A DNA stretch of 64,000 bases from an uncultured Oscillospiraceae bacterium (GTDB lineage: Bacteria; Bacillota; Clostridia; Oscillospirales; Oscillospiraceae): the NCBI GenBank assembly GCA_910587505.1, contig CAJULD010000008.1:1-64000 (forward strand), written 5' to 3'. Every line of letters starts with the position of its first letter. Within the stretch, counting starts at the first letter, position 1. Positions 7,531-14,833 of this stretch are shown in pieces. Made by a program: the position numbers and the translations under genes. The notes under the pieces were generated by a model. The model saw only the letters and a list, made by a program, of their open reading frames with translations. It was not told the DNA's origin and ran no database searches.

Positions 7531-7947
7531 TCACCCTCCCTCCAATGCAAGCTGATTATTCCGATACGCCTCGAAAACGGTCTGCCCGGTATTGTTAAGC
7601 ATATAGGGAAGGAATATCTCATCCATCTGCACCATCTCGCTCTCCAAGATGGCCATCTGGGCTTCCACCCAATCCTTGACGATTCGCCAGGCCACGCGCT
7701 CGGCCTGCTCCCGATCACACTTGACCTTCTGCCGAATCAGGACGGCGTGTACAGCGTCAACATTGGCGGGGAGGCGAATCCCCCGCGGCCCCGCAGGTGT
7801 ATCCACCATGAACGCCAGTGCCGTGATATGGCCTTCATCGTCGTAGTCCTGCATGATTTTTTTTGCGCCATGCTTTACGAGCTGGCCCTGGATGGCGCCC
7901 AGGGTGGTGTAGACATCGACCTTTGTCGTATAGTTTAGCAACGGCAT
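7531..7947 (-). CDS. conserved-type prophage protein, unknown function
   Basis: A 138-residue soluble protein. The N-terminus (LLNYTTKVDVYTTLGAIQGQL) and the central beta-hairpin region (ALAFMVDTPAGPRGIRLPAN) look like a small alpha/beta fold, followed by a helical C-terminus with acidic patches. From memory it resembles proteins found in many clostridial prophages, without an assigned role. GGAGGTGTGAGTA precedes the ATG, and it ends one base before the next gene starts. Confidence 0.62.
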   Translation of the reverse strand: MPLLNYTTKVDVYTTLGAIQGQLVKHGAKKIMQDYDDEGHITALAFMVDTPAGPRGIRLPANVDAVHAVLIRQKVKCDREQAERVAWRIVKDWVEAQMAILESEMVQMDEIFLPYMLNNTGQTVFEAYRNNQLALEGG

Positions 7948-7950
7948 TAC

Positions 7951-8415
7951 TCACACCTCCCAGGTCCAAAGACCCTGCTTCCCTTTGGTGGGCACCGGGT
8001 CGATGGGCTTCATATCAGAGAATTCCCAGGCGTAGCGCCCCGGCGTCCAGTCCCCAAATGATACCTCTTGGTCGGTGGCATCAATCCAGGTTCCGGGCCG
8101 GTTGCAGTCCCAGCAGCCTGTTTCCTGCGGAGCGCAGCGTATTTCCCGGATTCGGTCAATTTCGTGGCATCCGATCAAAGTCGCGGTGGCGATGACCACG
8201 CCAGTGGGCAGGTCTTTCCACTCAGCTCCGATAACCTCTTTCATCTTGAGGGCAAGCGGAACAGGGAGCATACGCAGGGCATCGAACGTCTCTTTCTTGG
8301 CAGCGTGGATTGCGATGGGCCCGCGATAGGTCGTCGCCCATGATCGGGTTTCAAACCGTTTCCCGCCGCAGGCCAACAGCGAGGCCCAGGGCTGCCAGAT
8401 GGTGAGTGCTTTCAT
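7951..8415 (-). CDS. ASCH-domain protein
   Basis: A 154-residue ASCH (PUA-like beta-barrel) protein. Hallmarks are the N-terminal ALTIWQPWASLLACGGKRFE and a central VVIATATLIGC strand, ending in YAWEFSD. ASCH proteins bind RNA or modified nucleosides; in phages their role is unsettled. The ATG at 8415 overlaps the stop of the upstream gene (ATGA), so it was preferred to an upstream GTG at 8433. The surrounding modification-type genes make a role linked to modified nucleotides a reasonable but unproved idea. Confidence 0.8.
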   Translation of the reverse strand: MKALTIWQPWASLLACGGKRFETRSWATTYRGPIAIHAAKKETFDALRMLPVPLALKMKEVIGAEWKDLPTGVVIATATLIGCHEIDRIREIRCAPQETGCWDCNRPGTWIDATDQEVSFGDWTPGRYAWEFSDMKPIDPVPTKGKQGLWTWEV

Positions 8416-8633
8416 CCCATCCATATTTTCCACCCTTTCTTCTCGGCCAGCTGGTCAAGGTCGGCCTGGGCTGCCTCACGGGTTTCCCGCCACGGAACGG
8501 CGGCCAGCCCCTTCCAACCGATATCGCCATTTTTCTCCGGCCGCTGGTACCGGGCCTTGAAAGTGTTCTCACCGAGGCCGCTCATGACCCGGTATTTCCA
8601 GCCCCGGTCATCAATGTACTTTTTCTCGCTCAT
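8412..8633 (-). CDS. small prophage protein, unknown
   Basis: A 73-residue polar protein, rich in Lys, Arg and Trp (YIDDRGWKYRVMSGLGENTF), ending WKIWMG. GGGGAGTC lies directly before the ATG. It is coupled by a 4-nt overlap to the ASCH gene. No family recognised; possibly a small DNA-associated or inhibitor-type protein, but nothing in the sequence decides this. Confidence 0.58.
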   Translation of the reverse strand: MSEKKYIDDRGWKYRVMSGLGENTFKARYQRPEKNGDIGWKGLAAVPWRETREAAQADLDQLAEKKGWKIWMG

Positions 8634-8648
8634 GACTCCCCTCCAGTT

Positions 8649-9452
8649 TTAGAAAAGGCTCTCTTGCCCATTGGGTTGAAAATTCATCCATAGGACCTCC
8701 TGCCGCACCCGGCTGGTTTGATCCGTAGTTGTTGTGGTTTCTCTGCGCCACCCATCCAGCTCCGAGTCATACATCTCACTGGCGTACCCACTGATTAACA
8801 CAGGCCCTTGATGAGCCTTCAGAGCACCCAGCAACTCCTTATGGTCCTCATCCGTCATCTCATGCCGATACTGCTTTTTCATGTGGCGGGTTGAGCGCAG
8901 ATAGGGAGGATCGCAATAAATCAGCACATTGGGGAAGTTGAACCTCCGAATCAACTCTACCGCCGGGGTGTGTTCAATCTGTACGCCTCGTAACCGCTCT
9001 GCCGCCTGCAAGATAGTATCCGGCATATCCACCCACGCTTTGGCGGCATAGGCCCGTTCGCGGCCCTGGACATCATTCTTCCATCCTACCTTCTCACCTG
9101 TGGTGCGAAAACCGTGGCCCTGCATCATGCGGACGCAAAAATCAGCTGCCCGGCGTAACGGCTCTGTTTCTGCGTATTGCATCTCAAAAGCCCTGTCGTA
9201 GACCTTGCGGGCATATGGAGTCCAGCGGATTAGCCGCGCCAGTCGCTCCGGTTCCTCTCGAATCCAGTAGAACAGGTTTACTATATCGCCGTCCAGGTCA
9301 TTGACTGTTTCAATGTTGGAGCGAGGCTTGGTGAACAGCACCGCCCCGCTGCCGAAGAAGGGTTCCAGATAACTGTGGTGCGGAGGAAAATGGGAAATGA
9401 TCCAGTTCGCTAAGGACCATTTTGAACCTGGATATTTAATGACTGCGTTCAT
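8649..9452 (-). CDS. Dam-type DNA adenine methyltransferase (D12 class)
   Basis: A 267-residue N6-adenine methyltransferase of the Dam/D12 class. The AdoMet-binding motif YLEPFFGSGAVLF lies near the N-terminus after KYPGSKW, and catalytic motif IV CDPPYL sits in the C-terminal third. The target is often GATC in this class but cannot be read from the sequence. No partner endonuclease is present. The ATG at 9452 follows GGAGGGGCAG; 30 further upstream codons overlap the PP-loop gene and were rejected. It is the second of three methyltransferases in this operon. Confidence 0.92.
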   Translation of the reverse strand: MNAVIKYPGSKWSLANWIISHFPPHHSYLEPFFGSGAVLFTKPRSNIETVNDLDGDIVNLFYWIREEPERLARLIRWTPYARKVYDRAFEMQYAETEPLRRAADFCVRMMQGHGFRTTGEKVGWKNDVQGRERAYAAKAWVDMPDTILQAAERLRGVQIEHTPAVELIRRFNFPNVLIYCDPPYLRSTRHMKKQYRHEMTDEDHKELLGALKAHQGPVLISGYASEMYDSELDGWRRETTTTTDQTSRVRQEVLWMNFQPNGQESLF

Positions 9453-9471
9453 CTGCCCCTCCTCCGAAATA

Positions 9472-10902
9472 TCAGCATGGGCCCCCTTCAGCCCCATGAA
9501 AGGCACCTGTTGGCATAATCCATTCCGACTTTTCCACATCATCTACAGAGAAATCGCCGCTGGTTAGCTGGTGGATGGCCTGCGGATCATCATGGCAGAC
9601 GCAACTTTGTGCAGTCCCTACATACTCTGCAAGGGTCTTTGAATTGTCCAAGGTGAAGCCCAGGATGCGCTCATCTTCCTCGACTTCTGCGAACCGCTCT
9701 GGGAACAGTTCCCGGATTCCAGCCCAATGAGTGGGCAGGCTGAAGATACACATCATGCAGGAGCAGCGGTTCCAGCCTACGGTATAGCATGGGTGAGGAG
9801 CGATTCGGTATCGCCGGATGATGTCCCATACCTGTGCCTCATCCCAATCAATCACGCTGCGCCATTGATGAACCAGCCGATGAGCTTTTGCCGTGGCGTT
9901 GGTGCGGTGGATTTCCATCTCATTGTACTTGGCCCGTCCGGTGCTCTCCTGACGGCGCTCACCAGAAATCACCAGAATCTTTACATCCTGGGCAAGCTCG
10001 TCAATATCGGAATAGAGCTTGCTTTCCACCTGGGCCTTGAGGGAACCGGAGCACCAGCGCCCCTGATGGCACCCGGATTTTGCTGGAAACTTCATGCGTT
10101 GGCCATCCACCTTTAGCTCATCCATATTTCGGAGCAGGCTATCAGCAACCTCGCGTTTGAGATTTGGGCTGCAGTAGCGCCCGTTGGCAATGGACCCTTT
10201 AGCCGGAAACTTCCGGCAGTCTCCCAAGGACTTTAAGTCTTCCAGTGCCATATTACGGATTACTGAGTCAGCCACGGTGATCTTCAGGATAGAACTGCAC
10301 CACCGGGTAGCGAGGTCGCCGCTCTTGGCCGGAAACTTCATGCGGTGCCCCATTCCCTCCAATTCCTCTCGTTCCAGATCGTCCAAGATTTTTTCTCGGA
10401 GCTGGGCAGAGCGGACTTGCTTTTCCGACAGCCTACATTCCAAAACTTCCCCGGTGGCCGGGTCTATGTACCGGATAGGCCAGCTGGCACCGATACGGTA
10501 CACCTCGCCCCAGAATCCATTCACCCGCCAAGACACCCGCAGGGTGATGCCCAGATACTCGGCCACAGCCCTGACATAGTTTTGCGTAACAGGCCAATCC
10601 ATGCACCGGGTAGGGTGCCCACCATCAATGTCATGATGCCAGAGCTCTATCTTCTCCTTTGGCACCCCGCGCTCCAGGAGATCCAAAACGCAAGCCAGGC
10701 TATCTTTACCGCCAGAAAATAGAACAATGATCTTGTCATAATCCTCCAGGGGGAGAATCTGGTCCAGGTATATGGCATCCATGTGCGGTGTGCCGCGGCG
10801 ACCGGGGTGTTTCGGGGCCTGCTTGATTCCGCTGCCATAAGTAGCGCGGGACGGTGGAGGAAGCGGTGGGAATAGGCTCGTCTGTTCGTCATTTCTCCCC
10901 AT
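9472..10902 (-). CDS. PAPS-reductase-like PP-loop protein with triplicated motif
   Basis: A 476-residue PP-loop ATP-pyrophosphatase of the phosphoadenosine-phosphosulfate-reductase superfamily (also DndC-like). The P-loop SGGKDS is at residues 63-68, and SGERRQES near 313-320 is also typical. Between them a segment with the pattern KFPAK...R(W/Y)CS..LK occurs three times, at about residues 189, 231 and 271; a single copy is what I would expect. A Cys cluster (CYTVGWNRCSCMMC) near residue 375 could hold an iron-sulfur centre. It may adenylate or thiolate a substrate rather than make sulfite. The ATG at 10902 has GGAGCC upstream and overlaps the previous stop by 14 nt. Confidence 0.85.
   Translation of the reverse strand: MGRNDEQTSLFPPLPPPSRATYGSGIKQAPKHPGRRGTPHMDAIYLDQILPLEDYDKIIVLFSGGKDSLACVLDLLERGVPKEKIELWHHDIDGGHPTRCMDWPVTQNYVRAVAEYLGITLRVSWRVNGFWGEVYRIGASWPIRYIDPATGEVLECRLSEKQVRSAQLREKILDDLEREELEGMGHRMKFPAKSGDLATRWCSSILKITVADSVIRNMALEDLKSLGDCRKFPAKGSIANGRYCSPNLKREVADSLLRNMDELKVDGQRMKFPAKSGCHQGRWCSGSLKAQVESKLYSDIDELAQDVKILVISGERRQESTGRAKYNEMEIHRTNATAKAHRLVHQWRSVIDWDEAQVWDIIRRYRIAPHPCYTVGWNRCSCMMCIFSLPTHWAGIRELFPERFAEVEEDERILGFTLDNSKTLAEYVGTAQSCVCHDDPQAIHQLTSGDFSVDDVEKSEWIMPTGAFHGAEGGPC
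9997..10362 (-). repeat. three tandem ~40-codon repeats inside the PP-loop gene
   Basis: Codons for residues about 181-222, 223-262 and 263-302 repeat the layout: acidic helix, G-x-x-(R/C)-(M/R)-KFPAK, G, R-(W/Y)-C-S, L-K, then V-A-D-S/V-E-S and R-N-M/S-D-I. The nucleotide word GGAAACTTC recurs at 10328, 10208 and 10088 on the plus strand, consistent with duplication followed by divergence. Confidence 0.85.
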
Positions 10903-11905
10903 TCTTAGTCGGCTCCTTCCTTCGGGGGCACCAGGGCGGAGAGGACCGGGTATAGCGGCCCGGGATGTGTCGGGCTTCGGTTCGGTCATCATAGTCTTCG
11001 GTCTCCCAGCCGATCTCGCAGGCATAGGCCATGCCGCGCTTCCCCTGCTTGATGGAGCTGGCGTGTTCACACTGTCTGCAATGGGGGAGGGTGTTGTCGG
11101 TGGTCATGGGCTCCAGCCCTTTGGGGAACTCCTGAATCAGATCGTCGCCCCAAACGTCCCGGAGCTCCTCACTGTCCTTCAGCAGAATGGGGGCGCTATT
11201 CCGCCGGGCAAATCCGACCAGGGCGTCCAGCCATTCCTTATAAGGCCGAGCCTTCCCCGGCCAGTTCCCGGTTTCCGCCCCAACAATGATCCAATCGACA
11301 GGCTCCAGGGCCATACCAAGGTCGATCTCGCCCATGATGGGCTCAATGCTCACAAAGCGGTGGGCGGCCGGCGGGATGCTGGCGATTCGGTCCAACTCTG
11401 CGAGCCTGGTGACCGTCGTGCCATACCAGAAGTTGATTCCGTGGGGGAGGAGCGCCACCTGCTCCAGCGCCTTGTACCTCTCCGGGTACTTGGTGAGGAA
11501 CATATAGTTATGCTGAGGAGCGGCCTCGCAGGCGTCGAACACATCCACGATCCACCGGGTGGGCACTGTGGGGGCGAAGAGGTCGCCCATGCTGCACACA
11601 AAGATGTTCGCAGGCTTCTTTTTCTGCGCCGGCATGGCCAGCCGGTAGCGGTGAAAGGTGGTGCCAAAGGCCGCCGGAAACAGGACAGGCTTTCCCGCTT
11701 CGTTTTTGAACGGCTGCTCCAGAACGTGAGCTCTCCCGTTCGTGGTGGTGATGGTGGTAATCTGCTCCGAGGCCAAGTTCAGACGGACATCACCGCAAAA
11801 GCGGCGGGCCTGCCTCCTGGCATAGCAGTAATGGCAGCCTTTCGGGCATCCGGTTACCGGGTTCCAGGTGAAGTCGCACCAGTCGATTGCGCTTTTATTC
11901 ATCAT
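10889..11905 (-). CDS. Gp37/Gp68 (DUF5131) family radical-SAM-like protein
   Basis: A 338-residue phage protein of the Gp37/Gp68 family. The N-terminus carries WNPVTGCPKGCHYCYARR, a CxxxCxxC-type cluster expected to bind [4Fe-4S], followed by a TIM-barrel-like middle (FVCSMGDLF, YMFLTKYPERY, VSIEPIMGEID, WIIVGAETG), all typical of this family. A second Cys set near the C-terminus (CRQCEHA...CEIGW) may bind metal. The substrate is unknown. It overlaps the PP-loop gene by 14 nt, so the two are probably co-expressed. The start at ATG 11905 (an in-frame ATG also at 11902) follows GGAAGGAAG. Confidence 0.88.
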   Translation of the reverse strand: MMNKSAIDWCDFTWNPVTGCPKGCHYCYARRQARRFCGDVRLNLASEQITTITTTNGRAHVLEQPFKNEAGKPVLFPAAFGTTFHRYRLAMPAQKKKPANIFVCSMGDLFAPTVPTRWIVDVFDACEAAPQHNYMFLTKYPERYKALEQVALLPHGINFWYGTTVTRLAELDRIASIPPAAHRFVSIEPIMGEIDLGMALEPVDWIIVGAETGNWPGKARPYKEWLDALVGFARRNSAPILLKDSEELRDVWGDDLIQEFPKGLEPMTTDNTLPHCRQCEHASSIKQGKRGMAYACEIGWETEDYDDRTEARHIPGRYTRSSPPWCPRRKEPTKNGEK

Positions 11906-12278
11906 GGTGTTCTTCCTTCCATTCGGTAATGATACAGTCGCGGCAGTCATAGCCATGTCGCTGGCAGTAGTCGCAGAGGCCATAGCCGTCTTTCTCTGCT
12001 GCCAGGATCATGCTTTTCAGATCCGGCACGTTGAGCTGGCGGTGAGGGTGGAGAAGTTCCAACACTCTGGCGAGGTAGTGGGCGGCATCCCAATCTCCGT
12101 ACAAATCCGCTGGGGCTTCAGGCTCATCTGTTTCTCCGTTTGTAGTCCAGATGGCCACCGAGCCGCCCTCCGGGTTATGATCCCAATGGGCCTTGGTCTC
12201 TTTGATTACCTTGCCATCAGGACCGTGTGTCCTGCAACCCATTACGGCATCGCCAATGCCGATACAAACAATACTCAT
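11895..12278 (-). CDS. small prophage protein with C-terminal Cys cluster
   Basis: A 127-residue protein. The N-terminal half (IVCIGIGDAVMGCRTHGPDG...GGSVAIWTTN) looks beta-rich; the C-terminal half is helical and ends in CDYCQRHGYDCRDC, a probable zinc-binding knuckle. It starts at an ATG overlapping the methyltransferase stop (ATGA) and overlaps the Gp37/Gp68 gene by 11 nt. No function can be assigned. Confidence 0.6.
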   Translation of the reverse strand: MSIVCIGIGDAVMGCRTHGPDGKVIKETKAHWDHNPEGGSVAIWTTNGETDEPEAPADLYGDWDAAHYLARVLELLHPHRQLNVPDLKSMILAAEKDGYGLCDYCQRHGYDCRDCIITEWKEEHHDE

Positions 12279-13402
12279 AACTGAGCCTCCTCATAGAAAA
12301 CATGGTATATCGCTTGAAATACCGGAAAAAACTGCGCTGGGACTACGGCGTTTCCGAGGCACTTAAGTCGGTCCACCCGAGAGGGAATCCCATGAGCCAC
12401 TCTACCCACGTCGGGTTCAGCTGGCCACCAACCGTATCGTTCAGGTTCGCCATCCCATGACCCTCCGCCTTCTTCTTCGCAATATACTCCGGGCTGTGCG
12501 GCGGAAAATGATCCCTCGCCTGCGGGGTGGGGTACATCCGCACCGCCGTCTGCAGGTCCGGGCCGCCCTGACGTGTCTCTGCCTGCGAAGCTCCCGTCCC
12601 GCATCGACTGGTCGGGGTAGGCCAGAGCTTGACAGCATTGGCCAGCTGATCTGTATGGTTTCGCTTCCCTTCTCGTGTCAGGTGGGCGATGCTGTTGGCG
12701 CCTTTGAAATCCCTCGCTGTTGGTGTCGGCCACATTCGCGCCGCATCCACCTTGACTGCTTGTTCTAATGTTGGTCGGAAGTTGGGGCTGCTGTATCCCC
12801 CGACTTTGTTTGCTCTTGGAGTCGGCCACATCCTTACCGCTTCCGGCAGTCCCTGCTGGTGGCTGTTTGGGCCCCGACATTTCCAGTCTGATGCTGTTGG
12901 AGTAGGCCACGATGGCGCATCGGTCCCGCCGGTGCGGGGCATCGACACCGCAAGCCGGAATAATAAACGTCCTTGTTTGGTATCCCTGGTTTTCCAGGTC
13001 AGATAGCACCTGGTCGAGCGCCATGTTGACGATTCCAGCAACGTTTTCTCCAACAACCCAAGTGGGCCGGAGCTCATTGATAACTCTAAGCATTTCTGGC
13101 CAGAGATAACGGTCATCATCCTTGCCTCTACGCTTCCCGGCCACACTGAATGGCCGGCAGGGGAATCCCCCGGAAATAAGCTCAATTGTTCGTAATCCTG
13201 TCCGCTCATAAAAACTCTCCTTTGTAAGCGTTCGGATATCCTTCCAGCGTGGCACCTCCGGCCAATGTTTCTCTAATACTTTGGTTGGATAGTCCGCCCA
13301 CTCGCACTGGCCCACCGTCCTGAAGCCCGCAGCCTCTGCCGCCAAGTCCAGGCCCCCTATTCCAGAAAACAGGGACAGATGGGTTGGTATGTACGAGTTC
13401 AA
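12275..13402 (-). CDS. DNA (cytosine-5-)-methyltransferase
   Basis: A 375-residue C5-methyltransferase. Motif I is LFSGIGGLDLA near the start, the catalytic PC loop is GGFPCRPFS (Cys82), motif VI is ENV (119-121), motif VIII is APHRRDR, and motifs IX/X are RVDRLKCLGNAVVP near the end. All are intact, so activity is expected; the target site is unknown. The target-recognition region is odd: it holds five VADS/VADT/AYP-type repeats that coincide with WPTP repeats in a second open frame. Translation starts at TTG 13402 after AAAGGAGGG and overlaps the previous stop. No endonuclease partner is present. Confidence 0.93.
   Translation of the reverse strand: MNSYIPTHLSLFSGIGGLDLAAEAAGFRTVGQCEWADYPTKVLEKHWPEVPRWKDIRTLTKESFYERTGLRTIELISGGFPCRPFSVAGKRRGKDDDRYLWPEMLRVINELRPTWVVGENVAGIVNMALDQVLSDLENQGYQTRTFIIPACGVDAPHRRDRCAIVAYSNSIRLEMSGPKQPPAGTAGSGKDVADSKSKQSRGIQQPQLPTNIRTSSQGGCGANVADTNSEGFQRRQQHRPPDTRREAKPYRSAGQCCQALAYPDQSMRDGSFAGRDTSGRPGPADGGADVPHPAGEGSFSAAQPGVYCEEEGGGSWDGEPERYGWWPAEPDVGRVAHGIPSRVDRLKCLGNAVVPAQFFPVFQAIYHVFYEEAQL
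12343..13209 (-). CDS. overlapping WPTP-repeat protein nested in the C5-methyltransferase gene
   Basis: A 288-codon open frame lies wholly inside the methyltransferase gene on the same strand, shifted by +1. Its ATG is preceded by AAAGGAG with 7-nt spacing. The protein has a low-complexity-free N-terminus (LSLFPGD...STRCYLTWK...GRLLFRL...MPRTGG), five WPTP/YPTP repeats, and a C-terminus LNPTWVEWLMGFPLGWTDL. From memory, stand-alone phage proteins share these features, in particular the WPTP words and an LNP-WVEWLMGFP-GWT ending, which argues for real coding rather than chance. No function is known. It could still be a shadow kept open by the methyltransferase repeats. Confidence 0.6.
   Translation of the reverse strand: MSGQDYEQLSLFPGDSPAGHSVWPGSVEARMMTVISGQKCLELSMSSGPLGLLEKTLLESSTWRSTRCYLTWKTRDTKQGRLLFRLAVSMPRTGGTDAPSWPTPTASDWKCRGPNSHQQGLPEAVRMWPTPRANKVGGYSSPNFRPTLEQAVKVDAARMWPTPTARDFKGANSIAHLTREGKRNHTDQLANAVKLWPTPTSRCGTGASQAETRQGGPDLQTAVRMYPTPQARDHFPPHSPEYIAKKKAEGHGMANLNDTVGGQLNPTWVEWLMGFPLGWTDLSASETP
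13217..13223 (-). promoter_or_regulatory. internal ribosome binding site for the nested frame
   Basis: AAAGGAG on the minus strand, 7 nt before the ATG at 13209, inside the methyltransferase codons for T-K-E-S-F-Y-E. Spacing and strength are as good as for any neighbouring gene, which is the main direct evidence that the nested frame is translated. Confidence 0.65.
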
Positions 13403-13602
13403 GGCACTTGACCCTCCTTTGTTGTGTCAAATAGGCTGTACTGGTTCTTGGCTTCCTCCCTTGCCAGTTCCTCATGGCGCACCTTCATCTTGCAGGTGTG
13501 GCCGTAGCCGTCCTTGAGGGCTTGGGAGCTGGTAAGGAGGCCGCCGCAGCGTTTACATCTCCGGGCCGGGATTCTGAATATCCCGTCATCGTGGTCGCTC
13601 AT
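13399..13602 (-). CDS. small zinc-ribbon protein (DUF6011-like)
   Basis: A 67-residue protein with a zinc-binding core CKRCGGLLTSSQALKDGYGH followed by TCK, the layout seen in DUF6011-type phage proteins, and a charged C-terminus ending in YSLFDTTKEG. The ATG at 13602 has GAGAGGAG upstream and overlaps the preceding stop (ATGA). Its own stop overlaps the TTG start of the methyltransferase. Probably a nucleic-acid-associated accessory protein, by context only. Confidence 0.68.
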   Translation of the reverse strand: MSDHDDGIFRIPARRCKRCGGLLTSSQALKDGYGHTCKMKVRHEELAREEAKNQYSLFDTTKEGQVP

Positions 13603-13976
13603 GGCCCGCACTCCTCTCTCGGCACATCTTCAACCAGCCAGCGAACGCACGCAGCTTCAGTAGAAAACTCCTCTGTCCAGGCGTCCCCATCCCTGTTGTC
13701 GATACCGACAAACTTCCTGCCGGCCTTGCGGATAAATCGCCCGAGCGGCTTATACTCCCCGGTGGTTTCACCGGAGTCCAGTATCCGGGCCGCCTCATTC
13801 TTGCCGATGTAACGGACACCAGCAGCAACGGCGATCTCTCTGGGCGTTTCCGCTCGGAGTTTACCGCAGCGGTCAGGATGGTTGAGACAAGGGTTCTTGC
13901 ACCGGCGCAGGTCCGGGCACAACGCGCAGCACTGGTTCATGTGCTTTTTATCGCAGTTGAAAATACTGCACCGCAT
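13599..13976 (-). CDS. Cys-rich N-terminal prophage protein
   Basis: A 125-residue protein. An N-terminal Cys cluster (CSIFNCDKKHMNQCCALC and CKNPCLNH) likely binds zinc, and the C-terminal 70 residues (GVRYIGKNEAARILDSGETTG ... ) look like a small DNA-binding or regulatory domain. The ATG at 13976 with AGGAGAATAGCC upstream was chosen over ten extra codons. It is coupled to the zinc-ribbon gene by a 4-nt overlap. No family assigned. Confidence 0.6.
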   Translation of the reverse strand: MRCSIFNCDKKHMNQCCALCPDLRRCKNPCLNHPDRCGKLRAETPREIAVAAGVRYIGKNEAARILDSGETTGEYKPLGRFIRKAGRKFVGIDNRDGDAWTEEFSTEAACVRWLVEDVPREECGP

Positions 13977-13986
13977 GGCTATTCTC

Positions 13987-14250
13987 CTAAATCCAAGATT
14001 CCACAATGCAGGGATCGTCGCTCTGGTCGCGGCGGAAGCGGATTAAATCATCCGGGATGGCCTCCCGGATCGCCTCCAGCGTTCCAGCAACGGCGACATA
14101 CCGGGTGGGTTTGTCGAGGTCCCAGAGCCGGGCAACGAACTGGCCGGGATAATCCGCCGGACTGTTGTAGACGCAGATAATGGGGGCCTTGACTGTGCGT
14201 CGAATCTGCCCAAGGTTGAACCGCTCCACAGTGATGTCACTCCGCTCCAT
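13987..14250 (-). CDS. small prophage protein, unknown
   Basis: An 87-residue protein with a mixed alpha/beta look (RTVKAPIICVYNSPADYPGQ and RYVAVAGTLEAIREAIPDDL). GGGAGGG lies 9 nt before the ATG at 14250; a TTG further upstream was rejected. It overlaps the end of the RecU-like gene by 14 nt. Function unknown. Confidence 0.6.
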   Translation of the reverse strand: MERSDITVERFNLGQIRRTVKAPIICVYNSPADYPGQFVARLWDLDKPTRYVAVAGTLEAIREAIPDDLIRFRRDQSDDPCIVESWI

Positions 14251-14833
14251 GGGGTTTATCCCTCCCTGCAAAAAGGTTATTGATTATGTCCAGGTAGGGC
14301 AGGACGCATTTCCCGCCCTGCTTGATTTCCCATTCCGGGAGCAGCAGCTCCGGTGATACGCTGGCCTGCCCAGGAGTCCGCCAAGAGGCCCCGTATGCCT
14401 CCACAAGCGCCTTTCCGCCCCGCCGCGGGGAGATGGCCCAGGCTTCCCTTGCCGCCCGCCAGAAAGGCCACGGTACAGCGAAGAAGCGCCTCATGCTGAA
14501 GCTGACCACCACCAAGCCGACGGCGGCAGGGCTTCGGCAGAAATCATCCAAATACTCCGCCTGATGCTGTTCCACCCGGTCAAAGCGGATGCGGCCGTTC
14601 TCGGTGTGCTTGGCTTCCACCGCCACAGGGATGCTGTAGTAGCGGCCCAGGTAGTCCACGCAGCTCTTGTGCTCCACCTTGCACCCTGTAACCCGACCAC
14701 GGCGGTCCCGCAGCGGGAGAAATTCGGTGGGCACCTTATGTACACAAGCCTGGCCGCTGGCCTGGTACCGGCTGTGTGCCAAATTCAGCAGGTCCTCAAA
14801 GGGGCGGCCCCGGTTGGCGAGGCTGTTCCGCAT
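14237..14833 (-). CDS. RecU-like Holliday junction resolvase
   Basis: A 198-residue protein resembling RecU of Gram-positive bacteria and their phages. It has an N-terminal NRGRPFEDLLNLAHSRYQ, the nuclease core CVDYLGRY and AVEAKHTENG (D, E and K of the PD-(D/E)xK site), and the following RFDRVEQHQAEYLDDF. It would cleave recombination or replication intermediates before packaging. The ATG overlaps the previous stop by one base. Its length agrees with RecU (about 200). The neighbours RecT and the ATPase further upstream fit a phage recombination module. Confidence 0.85.
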   Translation of the reverse strand: MRNSLANRGRPFEDLLNLAHSRYQASGQACVHKVPTEFLPLRDRRGRVTGCKVEHKSCVDYLGRYYSIPVAVEAKHTENGRIRFDRVEQHQAEYLDDFCRSPAAVGLVVVSFSMRRFFAVPWPFWRAAREAWAISPRRGGKALVEAYGASWRTPGQASVSPELLLPEWEIKQGGKCVLPYLDIINNLFAGRDKPHGAE

